Positions 12,008 to 23,926 of a DNA stretch of 64,000 nucleotides are shown in pieces. The stretch's first letter is position 1. Each line of letters begins with the position of its first letter. This DNA comes from Caenorhabditis remanei. Taxonomy: Eukaryota; Nematoda; Chromadorea; Rhabditida; Rhabditidae. The position numbers were made by a program, and so were the translations under genes. Where the stretch lies: the NCBI RefSeq assembly GCF_010183535.1, contig NC_071333.1:19156587-19220586 (forward strand), written 5' to 3'. The notes beneath the pieces are model-generated. The model had not been told where the DNA came from. It saw nothing but the letters and a program-made list of their open reading frames with translations, and made no database searches.

Positions 12008-14156
12008 GTTGCAGAATTGGAAGGAGGATACCTGGAATATGGTGTATTGTCAGTGAGATTTTGCGGATTTCTAAAAGGACGAAGAGAAGGGATAGATTTG
12101 AAACAGGAAATGTGAAAAAAGGCGGCAGATTGAGAAAAGGTAAAAAATACGGTTCCAGCAGACGCTTCATATGGTGTACCATGCAGAAAGATATACGATG
12201 TGGCTTTTTGAGTTCAAAATTACCAACGTCGAGATGGCGCTACTGTTTGACTTACAGCCCAGAATGTAAATTATGTATAAACCAAACAGAACAAAGGTAG
12301 AGCTACATTTTTGTAGTTGACAAATTTTTTGTACGAACACTTCCTAGCCAGTTACATATCGACAAAGTAATTTCTAGTCCAACTTCGCAGGGCTGATTTT
12401 TCTCCAATATCGTGAATTAGAGATCGATCACGATATACATTTCAAAACGGATAATAGAGCTAGGTTTGATTCTAGTGAAGTACACTGGCTAGCAATAACT
12501 TTGTGATACTTTTGAAGGCGATCAAGAGAGAGAAAGAGTGTGTACGAAAAATTGAGAGCATGTCCTTGATTTTCTTATAAGCAAGGAAAAATGATAGCTT
12601 TTGAAAAATCGTCATTAACAAAAACGAAATGATATTTTTAATTTGTGTAACTCATATAAAGATCAATATCCGGGAAAATCAGCCATCATGTGGCACGATC
12701 TTAAAGCATATCATCTTTACTTAAAAGTAGTTAATTTTAATAATTTTCTGCTGATAATTGTAATGTTTCAGTTTCGAAAGGAGATCACCATTAATTTTCT
12801 AAAAACTTTGCCCGGGAATAAAAAGGAGAATAATTTTAAAGAGTTGAGAGGAAGAGAGAGTCGGCGAATGGTGAAAAGATAAACAATTCTTGGAGGGGAT
12901 ATCAATAAGATTATATTAGAGGGAATCAAGACGGTTTTTTATAAACCGAAATGATAATAGCACGCGGTACATCAGGAATATCCAAAAAGCTAAGAAAACT
13001 ACGAATTGGAATAGGAAAAAACTACGAATGTGAACATTTTTGTTAAAAATGTTCTCAGACCTGAATTACCGTTTATAGTTAGCTTAAAACTAAATCAAAA
13101 ACTGGAGAAAGACAGTTTACAATTTAAATCCGGATTCCGAAAACATCTCTACAATCTTCCCTTAATTTCTACCTAAATTCTTGGCAAAAAAAAAATTTAG
13201 ACTCTATACACCCTGACTCGTGTATACATACATCAATTTTCTGGATGAAGAAAAAAACAATGCGAGAGGGCCAAGAAGGGTACACGCAATTTGGACTTGC
13301 ATAAATTTGGCAGTCTGTCAAAAAATTGTGAAACCTAGTCTCGCCCTGAATTGTGAATAACGTAAAATTCCGATTATACCAAAAATGTGTGTCTCCCAAT
13401 TTGAAAAATGACTATTGGGGGAGTAAGATTTTGAGCGATCAATCAGAAATACAGATGTTGTCTGGCTAAATTTGGTCTCGCCACCTCATTAATTCACTGG
13501 GAGCGAGTATAAACGTCACTGTACTTTTTTTGGGATAGTTATTTTAAAAAGTGTCTGACGTTATGAAAAAGGAGCTGTAGACTTAAGAATGGGGATAATA
13601 GCAAAAGAAGAAGATAAAAAAGCAAAAATTGTGGTGAAAAATTAAGATAGGAATCGCTGGTGGTTAACCAGTATACAATAAATCAAAATAGATTCAAGAA
13701 ATCATTTTTTTTAAGTTTATCACAAGCAATGAAAACCAGAGAGGAAATATTAAGAACTCGGTATAAAAAACCGTCAGTGTCGGATACAAAAAAGTAAAAA
13801 CAGGATTTAGCACAAGTGAGAGGTGGATAGAGAGTACAAATGAAATACATTTTCGAGATTTCTATTTGGAGAGGACATCTAAATATCAGAAGTGAAAGGA
13901 AAAATGAGAAGAGAACTTTGGAAGGGGGGCATGGGGAGACAAATTGAGAAGGAGAGGAGAGATAGAAGATGCTTTTTTCAAATTGATAAGAATGACTATT
14001 ACCAAAAAACCGAGAAGTTCTTTTTTCTTCTTTCAATTGGAAAGAAAACTGGTTACTGGGAGACAGATAAGGAATCAAAGGGGTTTTCAAAAAAATTCGA
14101 AACAGGTTTTTAACTTTGAGAATATAGGGAAAAGAAGCGAAAGGGATAGAGTCATT
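12008..14156. other. Spacer between gene B and the isolated C exon
   Basis: No gene is supported. The part 12290-12420 holds one copy of a dispersed repeat around ttttgtagttgacaaa. The part about 13169-14113 is paralogous to 20385-21060. That shared block includes a string around tgtatacatacatcaatttt that is also present inverted at 23190-23285. Confidence 0.6.
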
Positions 14157-14330
14157 TTAATCGAAAATGCTATCTTTTACAATATCCCACGAATCCTTCG
14201 TTGTTCCCGTCCATCCATTCCGAGCGTCTTCTGTCTGCTGGTGGCCACAGCAAACGAAGGGTCCCTCTACGTTTGTGCTGAGGCGCACGCAGCACGCGTG
14301 AAACTTATTTCCATACTCCTGGCACCTGAT
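14157..14330 (-). pseudogene. Isolated PHD-like last exon of a lost gene C copy
   Basis: After a cttttttcag acceptor, the minus strand reads IRCQEYGNKFHACCVRLS, then FVCCGHQQT, and stays open for 57 codons to TAA. This matches the last exon of gene C (21200-21108, IKCQECQEEYHACCVRPS, FVCC). The position of the second Cys of the KCQEC pair is Tyr here. No upstream coding exon remains: the sequence beyond the acceptor switches directly to material matching 30.2-32.1 kb. The exon lacks an ATG, so it is treated as a remnant of a deleted C copy. Confidence 0.7.
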
Positions 14331-16563
14331 CTGAAAAAAGATTGTCTTTTTAGTAATAACTTTATGCGAAAAGCTCAGGATTCTTTTATCCCACAGTTAC
14401 TTGTTCTGAAAAAGTCTCTATTCTTTTTCATGTAAATTCGTAAAACTGAAGACAAAACGGGTAACAGAGAAGAAAATTTTGAAAGTAAATAAAAAAGATA
14501 GACACAAAAGTCGAGAAGGTCGAACACAAGAAGGAGGGAAATGAGAAAAAAGCGATAGGATAGGTCCAGCCATAGGACCTTTTAGGAATAGGTCACGCAA
14601 AGATAAGTTCCATACAGTTTCTAGCAAAAATAGGGAACTCGGTCGTCAAACAAACGGAAAGAAGAACGAGGAAAGAGGGGAATGGCTGTTCCCTCCCCGC
14701 GAATGATTCATTTTTGTGGAGATGTTTTTGTGGGTGTGTTTTTACAAGAAATGCAGCGAAAAACAGGCGCTGCGACCGCCTCGCGTGCCCCACAGATACT
14801 TCTGTCCAATCGATTTCTTCCTCACAAAATGTGATCGACAGAATGAACCCATGTGCACATAGTGTTCTACGAAACTTCTCAAGCTTTGCAATAGCTGTGA
14901 AACTTTGAAAATTATCACGGCGGCAACCCTTACCGTAACCCTGATAAATGTGTTTACACTGGAAAACAAAATCAAAATAGAAAAATCAACCAATGGCAAT
15001 AACAAGGAATCAGTGAGTTGACGATGACGCAACAGCAAAACGAAGTGAAGGAGGAAAGAGTAGAGACCATTGGTCCGGAGTGAAATTGATTGGAAGAAGG
15101 AAGAAAGAGAAAAGCGAGAAGATTGTTGGCTAAACGGGAATGATAAATCATGATGCTTTGAAATCGATCTGTGCATACCTTCCACGCGTCTTGTCTTAAT
15201 ACATCACTTGGGTGTGGGAAAAGGAAAAAGAGAGAAAGGGTGCAAGGTCATAAAATGAACAAGTAACTGTCTTGTGCTCTCTTGACGTCGTAGCCTATAT
15301 ATCAACGTATTTACTTTTTCCAACATACGCCAAGATGTACTGTAAGATTATGAAAGAGAATAGCATGAAGCACATTTTTAAGTTTAGTGGGTAGTTGCTT
15401 TGCGTTCACTTTCTTATTAACACTACTGGAAACATTTTTTTATGACGTGGCGGACTATTGTTCCCACTGGTGAGTTGATCGGTAAATGATTTTTTTCTGT
15501 AGATGCTCTTTTCATTATCATTTTCTTTGTAGTTAGACTTTCTACAGCTTGGCAGATTTTCTAGTCAACTACCAAGAGTCAATCGATGAAGGAGGTGAGA
15601 AAAAAGAAACAGGATGGAAAAGAACGAGTGGAACAATGAAAAAAGAAAAAAAGAATGGTGAAGGGAAAGGAAATACAAAACCAAAGTTTCAATTATGGCT
15701 AACTAGGAAAATATAGAAATTTTTATAAAGGAGTTTCGAGAAATTCAAAAAAAGGGCAGATTCTTCATTTGAGAAACGTTTCGTTGTATTGAAATGTATT
15801 GATGAAGGAAAGGAAAAGGAAAAAACCAAGATTTTATGAACCAAATGTGAACTAAAAGTAGACAAAAACTGATATTGTGGCGTCTATCTGTAAATTGCGT
15901 CCACGCGTTCTTCCTGGCAAATTGAGTGAGGTCGAATGAAGGAAAAAGGGCGCTCGGACACAATGATGGGATTAAAGGTCGTAAAAACGATGTGAGTTTT
16001 GTATTACTGTTGTTGCTCTCTGCGTCTCAACACATCTAGTTTCCTTTTTTAATGAACTAATGAAATTTTTTAATGAACTGAATAAGTAAAGAGCAGAAGA
16101 AGAAAAATAGGGACGGAGTTTAGAGAAGTGATGGACTACTGTATTTGTTTGTTGAATTAAATTTTTTCTTTTGTCGGCATCTACAAATTAATTTAAAATG
16201 TGAAACCAAACGTGTTCTCTGATTGAATGAGTATACTTAATGATTTCGAGTTTTATTGAGAACATGATTTGGTAAATGAGAAAAAAGGAAAGGTTTATCT
16301 CTCTAGATTATTATCGACTTGGGATTTTTTGAAGAAAATTGAATAGATTTCTATGATGTGTCGCTTGATAGCTCTATTACATTTTGGTATAACAGAATAC
16401 AAAAGTTGGTAAAATAAAGCGGGAAAATTTTAAAAAACACTCATCGAGTCTATCAAGAGGGCTTAGGAATAAAGGATGAACATGAGAGATACCGTGAAAG
16501 AACTAACTAGCAAAGTAAAGTTCAAGAAAATGAATCAAATGACAGTTAAAAATCAGTTCGATA
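14331..16563. repeat. Segment duplicated from the region upstream of gene C
   Basis: This segment matches about 30207-32083 in order and orientation, with scattered substitutions and indels. Landmarks are the string cagcgaaa then caggcgctgcgaccg (near 14755 and 30518), aaaaccaagattttatgaacc (near 15821 and 31218) and ttactgttgttgctctctgcg (near 16003 and 31403). Short minus-strand open frames near 14593-14793 and 15042-15185 are not conserved as coding with their copies, so I do not call a gene. The stretch is likely promoter or leader DNA of the C gene. Confidence 0.75.
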
Positions 16564-16568
16564 GACTT

Positions 16569-16940
16569 CTAATATAAAGTAAACAGAAAATAGATAAAGT
16601 TGATATGATAGAATCTCTCAGCTTCCGGGGCAATTCCGGGAATTGGAACAACTGGAATTATCGCAGCTAGCTGGACATGGAGGAACGCATATTGTACAGC
16701 AAGAAGTTGACCTCCTTGATAATTAACCAAAACTGCTATTTGATAAGCAGCAGGTGGCACAAAAACAAGGACGAGCTGGAATTGAGCTAACGGAAGACCT
16801 GCTGCGTAGTGTGGGAAGTTTGGGAACGGATAGTAATTGATGACTTGAAGAACTTGTTGCTGAACTGGTGCTGCCATATATCCGACGTTTGGGACGGGAT
16901 AGTCAGGTGGAGCTGCCGGGTCTCCGTTTTGATGGTTCAT
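16569..16940 (-). pseudogene. Truncated copy of gene A (exon 1, N-terminal part)
   Basis: The frame starts MNHQNGDPAAPPDYPV and tracks gene A exon 1 for about 108 residues (compare NYYPFPNFPHYAAGLP with the A version). Identity stops at about 16618, after APEAE, and the frame then runs through unrelated sequence to a stop at 16569. Exons 2-4 and the acidic and IKEE parts are absent. The upstream acceptor and leader are conserved as in A. The loss point coincides with the junction to the segment shared with 30.2-32.1 kb, so the truncation is best explained as a tandem-duplication breakpoint. Confidence 0.8.
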
Positions 16941-19447
16941 GGTAGTGCAGTTGACAGTTGAGTTTGGTACTCTAAAATCAGAAACTTTTAGAATTGAAAA
17001 TTGATGATGCTGTGTAAAAGATTTCCAGATTAGCGGTTTAAATTTATTTAGATAGTTGATTTGGAGAGGTTCGCGTAGTGCCCCGCCAAAAACATTCTTG
17101 CATGAAGTGCACATTTAAAAAGTAAAATTTTATTTCTGTAGAAGGGCTTTCTGTCTGTGTGTCTGTTTGCCCATATAAAGAAGAGATCTTCTATCGAAGT
17201 GTCTCCACCCGTTGTAGCGATAAAGCGTCGAAGGCGCGCCAGATGTGTTCTACGCATCTGTGTGTCTGTTTGTCCGCCGCATAAAAGTCTATTATATATT
17301 TTTTGACAAACTATTATGCCAAGGACAAACAGAGACATAGATGAAAGTATTTTAAACATTTTCGACAGTCAGTAACTTGCTTGCTAGCGCTTTTACAAAA
17401 ACACCGTCAACTACAAAAATGACGCGATTTTTTTGATTTGTGTAACCCACCTAAAAATCACAATGTGGGCCAATCAGCAATCCTAAGACATCCTCTTAAA
17501 TCACATCATCTTCTCATAAAAGCAGGTAATGTTGATACTTTTTTGATAAACACTGAATATACCAAAAACTTAGCAAAATAGAAGACTAGAAGAAATTGCT
17601 CCAGGAATACTCCCAAAACTACAGTAACCCCCCTCCTTCCTAATCGTAAATTTTGTCGGATGAGATAAAGGAGGTCATAAAGAAAGTTCACGTCAGAAGA
17701 CGAGAAAGCGCGAGTAACTTGATATACGCTAATTATAAACAAAAAACACTGATGTGCGAAAGTAGCGAACATCAAAGACTGTCGGATCTGATGAGCCGGG
17801 GGAAGAGAGACAAGAGGGTGGGAAGGGGAGAAAACATAAACAAATGTTGTTGTGCGGATCAACTAGATCGAAAGTGTTCTTAGGACCATACTTGTTAAGG
17901 CCCGGCCCGGCCCGGCAAGGCTCGGAAAGGATCGAAAGCCCGGCTTCAAAAATCGAATCAATTTTTTAAATTTTACATTAAAAAATGCTCACATTTTTGA
18001 TGATTTTTAAGAATTTGTTCCAATTCTGAGTGATAGTAGAAAATTTGACTTTTTCGCGAAAAAATTCAAAAAACTTGAAATTTGATTCCTGGCGCCAAAT
18101 ACCCGGGCCTTCGATCATAATTTAAAATAATTTTTGACAGACTTTTATGCGGTGGACAAACATACACACAGATGCGTAGCATATGTCTGGCGCGTCTTCG
18201 ACGCTATATCTCCAGAGCTGGTGAAAACAGGGCCGAGAGAAGATCCCTTCTTCGTACGGACAGACAGACACACACACGGAAGGCACCCCTTTTTGTGTAG
18301 ACGTACAGGCACACAGACAGAAAACTCTCCTTCTATATAGAGGGAGGATTAGACGTGATCTAGAAGTTCTGAATCGTCTGAATCAATACTGGTATCAATC
18401 AGGTTCTTATTTGGGGAAGCACTAATTCATAACTTGAAATATTCTTGCGTGAAGCAGTTTGAGAATCCAAAAATGTTCCTGGTACTCATCCAGAGTATGA
18501 CTCAAACATAGTTTTCGCTACCTAGGCCCGTTCTAGAGTTTTTCCAGTTGAAGTTAGAAGATTTAGGCCCCGAGTGTTTTTCATGTTTGATCACCTAGTT
18601 ATACTTTGATAAGCGTACCTGTTTCAACAAGACTACAATCGTCAGATGCAAAGTTGGAGTCTATCTCCACAGTTCAGACGTTGAGGATTCCAAAGTGTCA
18701 CAGTTGATTCAATTGAAGAGTTGTAGCAAAGCAAAGCTGATAATCTGAATAGTTTGAGTTTATTTTTAATTTCATGAAAACTTTGAGACAATAAGATAAA
18801 GGAGAAGGTGAAAGGAACTCAGTCCATGAAAACAATATGTTAAGAGAGACAGAATAGTTCAAGGTTAGTACATATGTATCAGCTTTGTGACCAGTTAAAG
18901 GTTAGTTTATATAAGCTTTGTGATCATAAGATGAAAAATAGTGAGTGGGCGGAGCTATTCTTGCCTCTAGTCGGAGCACATGAGGTAAACGATACTGTTT
19001 AGGCTAGCCGACAACGGCTTCCGAAAAGAAGGCCGGGAAGAGGTCATATACAGAAATGGTGACGCGCGAAACGCCGCCCACACACCCCGTGATCGTGCTC
19101 CGTGGCCTCACGAGCTGGGGACTGTAGAAAAATCGTTTGAAGAAAATACTCTATCTAAGAAACGTAATCGCTTACTGTACAACTATTGATTTTTTTAGTT
19201 TTAAATTCGAAATTACTGTTAATTTTTTTTGGAAAACAGTCCTCAATTACTTGTCAAGAAACACGAGGACACAGGAATAGTTAGCTTTAGATATTTAAAA
19301 TTATTTAAGTTTAAATACTCGAAAGGTTAGGTTTCATAAAAATACTCGGCTATTGACAACTGACAAATTCCCACCTTCCGGATTTGCTGCTAATCCGTTC
19401 CAGGCAAATGGTAAATTTGAGTAGTCAGTGAAATATAAATCTAAAAT
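16941..19447. other. Repeat spacer of the second cluster copy
   Basis: No gene is supported. It matches the spacer between A and B (7257-9480) with insertions. It holds an inverted repeat pair (17131-17310 and 18120-18340), the second copy of the three-copy block (17655-17895), and a partial duplication at 18860-18930 in which a caaggttagt phrase recurs. Confidence 0.55.
17131..17310. repeat. Left arm of a pair of inverted repeats
   Basis: This arm contains gtgtgtctgtttgcccatat and later gtttgtccgccgcataaaag. The reverse complement recurs at about 18120-18340 (tttatgcggtggacaaacat, then acggacagacagacacacac). Between the arms lies the three-copy block. A direct copy of the left arm is at 7525-7690 in the first cluster copy. 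I see no obvious right arm there. Confidence 0.65.
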
Positions 19448-19570
19448 CAAGAGAGATTGGAGTGATGGTGTTGGAACGAATGCAGACTGGCTGTGAGCAG
19501 CTGGTTGTCCCGTGACCCGAGCATTGGCATTAGCCGGGGTGTTGGATGGTTGGTGGTTGAAGTGGTGCAT
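19448..19570 (-). pseudogene. Internally deleted copy of gene B (first 40 codons)
   Basis: The minus strand reads MHHFNHQPSNTPANANAR, then GQPAAHSQSAFVPTPSLQ, like the start of gene B, and then jumps at about 19448 into sequence matching 9310-9470 downstream of B. In B these two points are about 2.4 kb apart, so one deletion removed the repeat region and all PHD-coding exons. The leader side (19571-19740) still matches the B leader. Confidence 0.8.
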
Positions 19571-21107
19571 TTTACAGAGTCAGAAGAAGATACCTGAAAA
19601 ATGGTGTATTGTGTGTGAGATTTCTGAGAACACGAAAAGAGGGAAGAGATGTGAAAGAGGAAATGTGAAAAAAGGCAGCAGATGAGAAAAGGTAAAAAAT
19701 ACGGTTCTCGTAGTTGCTTCATATGCAGTAAATAGATTTCGAAGTGGATTAAGGTGTCCTTCTAGTGGAGTACACTAGCCAGCAATAACCTTGAAAAATC
19801 GTCAACTAAAAAAATAAAGTAATATTTTTGATTCGTGCAACTCATACAAAGATTATAATCTGGGACAATCAGCCAACCTATGACACCTTCTTAAAGCAAA
19901 CTGTCTTCTCCTAAATGTAATTAATTTTGATATACTTCTGATCAACGCTGAATGCACCAGAAGAGAATGCCCCAGGAATACTTTCAAAACTACAGTAACC
20001 ACGCTCCTTCCTAATTGTAAATTTTGTCGGATGAGATGAAGGAGGTCACAAGTAGCGTTTACATCAAAAGACGAGAAAGCGCGAGTAACTTGATATACGC
20101 TAATAATAAACAAAAAAACATTGATGTGCGAAAGTAGCGAACATCAAAGACTGTCGGGATCAGATGAGCCGGGGGAAGAGAAACAAGAGGGTGGAGGGGG
20201 AGAAAACATAAACAAATGTTGTCGTGCGGATCTGTTAGAGCCTCGAAAGTGTTCTTAGGACCATACTTGTTAAGGCCAGGTTCTTAATTGGGGAAGCACT
20301 AATTCATAACTTGGAATATTCTTGTGTGAAGCAGTTTGAGAATCCAAAAATGTTCCTGGAACTTATTCAGAGTATGACTCAAACTCTGACTCATATATAC
20401 ATACATTAATTTTCTGGATGAAGACAAAACAAAGCGAGAGGGTTAAGAGGGGTACACGCAATTTGGAGCGCGAAAGTCCAATTATACCAAAAATGTGTGT
20501 CTCCCAATTTGAAAAATAACTATTGGGAGAGTAAGATTTTGAGCGATCAATCAGAAATACACATGTCGTCTGACTAAATTTGGTTTCGCCACATCATTAG
20601 TGAGTATAAACGGTACTGTACTTTGGGATAACTATTCAAAAAGTGTCTGCAGTTTTGATAGAGGAGCTTTAGACTAAAGAAGGGGGATAATACAAAAAGA
20701 AACAGGAAGATTTGAAGATTAAAAAGCAAAAACTGTGGTGAAAGGTTAAGATAGGAATCGCTGTTGGTTGACCATGAATATAAAACAAAATTAATGCATG
20801 ATATCATTAGAAAAGAGGTTTATTACAAAAATGAAAACCAGAGAGGAAGTATTAAGAACTCGGTATGAAAAACCGGCATGAAATGCATTTTTGAGGTGTC
20901 TATTTTGAAAGGACATCTATATATCAGAAGTGAGAGAAAAAATAAAAAGAGAACTTTGAAGAAAAACGGTTACCAAAAAAAGTGAGATGTTTTTTTCAAT
21001 TGGAAAAAAACTGGTTAATGGAAGAAAGATAAGGAATCAAAAGGGTTTTGAACTTTGGGAATACAGAGAAAATGGGAAAAGAAATGGAAGAGATACACTC
21101 AAAAAAA
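19571..21107. other. Spacer between B remnant and gene C
   Basis: No gene is supported. It holds the third copy of the dispersed block (20025-20268) and, from 20385 to 21060, a paralogue of 13169-14113. A string cttggaatattcttgtgtga near 20311 repeats one near 18434, so parts of this spacer are themselves duplicated. Confidence 0.55.
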
Positions 21108-23071
21108 CTATGAGCTACAACAAACGAACTGGCCGTTGAAGTTTGAGCTGGGCCGCACGCAGCAGGCATGGTATTCCTCTTGACACTCCTGGCACTTTAT
21201 CTGAAACAATACTTAGTCTTTTTTTCCTGGTAATATATAACCCACCGTTATCCAGTTTTCATTTAAGATTGTGGACTTCAGTCACGTCCAGAAATATAAA
21301 TATTTTCCTATCTAACAAGGGAACTTTTCGGAGATTCTTTCAAACAATCTATAAATTAGACTAAAGGTACTTTCGACTACAGAGCTTCCATTTTTGCCAT
21401 CAAACCCGCCTAAATGTATCTGCGAGATAAGTTATGAGATCTCAAACTTTTCATATGGTTAGCCGGTTTTGATGGCAGAAATGGACACCCCGTAGTTGAA
21501 AATACTTATACCCAAATTTACATATCGTTTATAACCCGCCTCTCCAAAGACTTCCCTCTAAGTACTAACAATGAAAAAAATATACGATATTTTATCCATT
21601 CACTTACCAGGGTGACGACTCCACCTCCAGGAGCAACTTCTCCAGCAATACACAGATATTCGAGGGCGCAATCGGTGAGCACCTGCAATAAATTAATGTA
21701 ATGTTTTTATTGTTTTCACATTTCGTATGTGATCACTCTTGGTTTGTTTTCTTATTTTTTTAAATTCAACTAAAAAATACAAATTTCAAAAAAAAATTTT
21801 GGGCGAAATACCGGAAAACCTATAATTGAAGCGCACGAAGCGGTCCCTGTGTGAATATAGCTGTTTATTAAAAAAAAATGTATTTCTTCAGTTAAAAAAT
21901 GTTTATATCTTTGAAAAGAGCGGAGATAGGCGGTTCCAAACTCTTCCCAGGGAGTACGTCTTTATCACAGGAAATAGGGTAAATTATAGATTTCAAAGAA
22001 TCCTGCTCCTTATTTCGAAATGAATTCAAACATTCTCACCTCAGAACTCTCATCCACCGATTCTCGAGCACCCAACTCTTCCGCCACCTTCCTCTTCGGT
22101 CCTCGCTTCTTCTGGGGTTGCTTCTTCTCCTTCACGCCGGCAGCTGCTCCATACTGGTTCCCCATTTTACTGAAGAGATAGTCACGAACAGTCTGCTCCT
22201 GGTCTGTACCATTTGGTAATGGCGAGACTCCGTGAGCTTCCAGCATCACCCTTTTATGAAAGCGTTCCGATCTCTCGTCATTCGGAAGTGGTAAGACAGT
22301 GAATCGGGAGCGTTGTCGGCGTGGTGGTGGAACTACGGTTGGAGACTGAGTTCCGCTAGTTCCGGGCGTTGGATGGGAAACCGGAATCGAAACTGGGTTG
22401 CTGCTGAAGTTTCCAATCACACCGTTGCTAGTCGAACTTGGTGGAGTTCCTCTTGGACTGATCATACTCGGAGTCATATATGATCCAGAAAATCCTCCAT
22501 CATTGGCTGAACCCATCGAAGATCCAGAACCATCAATATAATTTATGAGGTCGAATCCAGATTCCGGAACTGACAGTTCCCTATCCAAAACATGATCTCC
22601 AATTGAATCTCCACCAGAAGTGAGGCTCATTGTGTGTCCTTCTTCTTGAATCACCTTCACCAATGTTTCCGGGATATCCGCAGCCTCGACTGACACGGGA
22701 AGTGGTGGCGGTGTGGTGGTTACTGGTGGGTAGTCAATGGAATCTATAGTCAATGGAATCTCTTCCGATTCATTATTTAAAAACGGGGGGAGCCATCTTG
22801 GGTGGACAGGCCGGAAGGCTGATGGCAGAAGTGTCCCTCCATGAAGGAAACCATAGGAGCGGATCGATTCCAACCATCTCTTCTGCTGTTCCTTCTCTAA
22901 GGGCGATCCATCCCTTAAAAGGTATTGACGAAGAGCGGCTAGTTGTGGTGGTTCTTGTTGTGGAGGCGGAACAGTCAAGTGGATTTCCGGAAGACTCGGA
23001 AACGACCTCGTGTTCAAGTCAAATCGTGATGTCGGGTATGGGAGGAGTGGTTGATTGGCGAGTGGCTGCAT
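21108..23071 (-). CDS. Gene C: Pro/Ser-rich protein ending in a short PHD-like finger, 399 aa
   Basis: Three exons join in phase 0: 23071-22040 (344 aa), 21682-21608 (25 aa) and 21200-21108 (30 aa plus stop). Exon 1 starts MQPLANQPLLPYPTSRFDL. It is rich in Pro, Ser and Thr, has a DQEQTVRDYLFSKM segment near residue 285, and ends with a basic KKRGPKRKVAEE stretch that could be a nuclear signal or AT-hook-like. The finger pairs are C349/C355 in exon 2, and C372/C375, H380 with C382/C383, and C396/C397 in exon 3. The protein stops two residues after the last Cys pair, about 50 residues earlier than A or B, because of an in-frame TAG. The ATG follows a ctttttgcag acceptor by two bases, so upstream leader exons or trans-splicing are likely. 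The third intron-sized gap (21201-21607) is longer than in A and B. Confidence 0.68.
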
Positions 23072-23189
23072 GTCTGCAAAAAGTACGTGGAATTTGAGGC
23101 TGTGAGTTTTCTGAACGCTAATATGAATACATTAGCTATATCAAAAAATGCGCGAACGGCCTATAGCGAGAAACGTTGTTCCCTCGCAA

Positions 23190-23285
23190 GTCCAAATTGC
23201 GTGTACCCTTCTTAGCCCTCTCGCTTTGCTTTTTTCTTCATCCAGAAAATTGATGTATGTATACATGAGTCAGAGGGTGTGAGGT
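23190..23285. repeat. Inverted copy of a dispersed block
   Basis: This is the reverse complement of about 13198-13305 and 20388-20468. The core is the complement of catacatcaattttctggat followed by a gcgagagggccaagaagggt-like string. It lies just upstream of the gene C start. Confidence 0.7.
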
Positions 23286-23801
23286 TTTTGAACGCTAATT
23301 TGCAAATCGTTAATCGCAGAATCAAACATTTTTACGGGCCAAGAGTCTCTACCAGAGGAATTAGAAACATTAAAAAACGAGGTGGGGGATCAGAATCATA
23401 TGATACAGTAACCCTTGTAAATGTAGAATACACATAAAAATATTCATTTCTATAAACTATGAATTACCCTCTTCTCACCTGTGGTTTTTCGACTTCTTGC
23501 TCTCTCTATTTCTTTCTCTATCCAATCAAGGCGGACTTGATCTGGAAAAAATTTTAATTTTTTAGTTTGCACTTCATATCAATCTGATAGTTCAATGAAG
23601 TGTAGTTAGAAAGAGTTGTCAACTACTGGGATATTACCACCTTCGTTTTACACAGATTTAATACTGGCACTTTTCCGTTGAATAATCCATAAATGTTCAA
23701 AAAAATCGGAACAAAACTAATGTAAAAGGAATAATAAATAGAAATAGGGGAAAAATACCCAAATTAGTATAATCGTCAAGCGAATTGTGCAAGAAGGAGT
23801 G

Positions 23802-23895
23802 CTCCTGTTCTATAACACTCCTGTTCTATAACACTCCTGTTCTATAACACTCCTGTTCTATAACACTCCTGTTCTATAACACTCCTGTTCTATAA
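23802..23895 (+). repeat. 16-bp minisatellite at the LINE 5' end
   Basis: Six near-perfect units of ctcctgttctataaca start at 23802, 23818, 23834, 23850, 23866 and 23882. The array ends 31 bases before the ORF1 start codon. Its place at the 5' end resembles the tandem promoter monomers known in some LINEs, but that role is inference. Confidence 0.95.
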
Positions 23896-23926
23896 TATAT
23901 TGTAACATCATTCCGGAAAGTTCACT

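Noticed and set aside
13683..14435. Open frames on both strands near 14 kb
   Set aside because: They lie in a block duplicated at 20.4-21.1 kb where the frames are broken. Only the short PHD exon has support.
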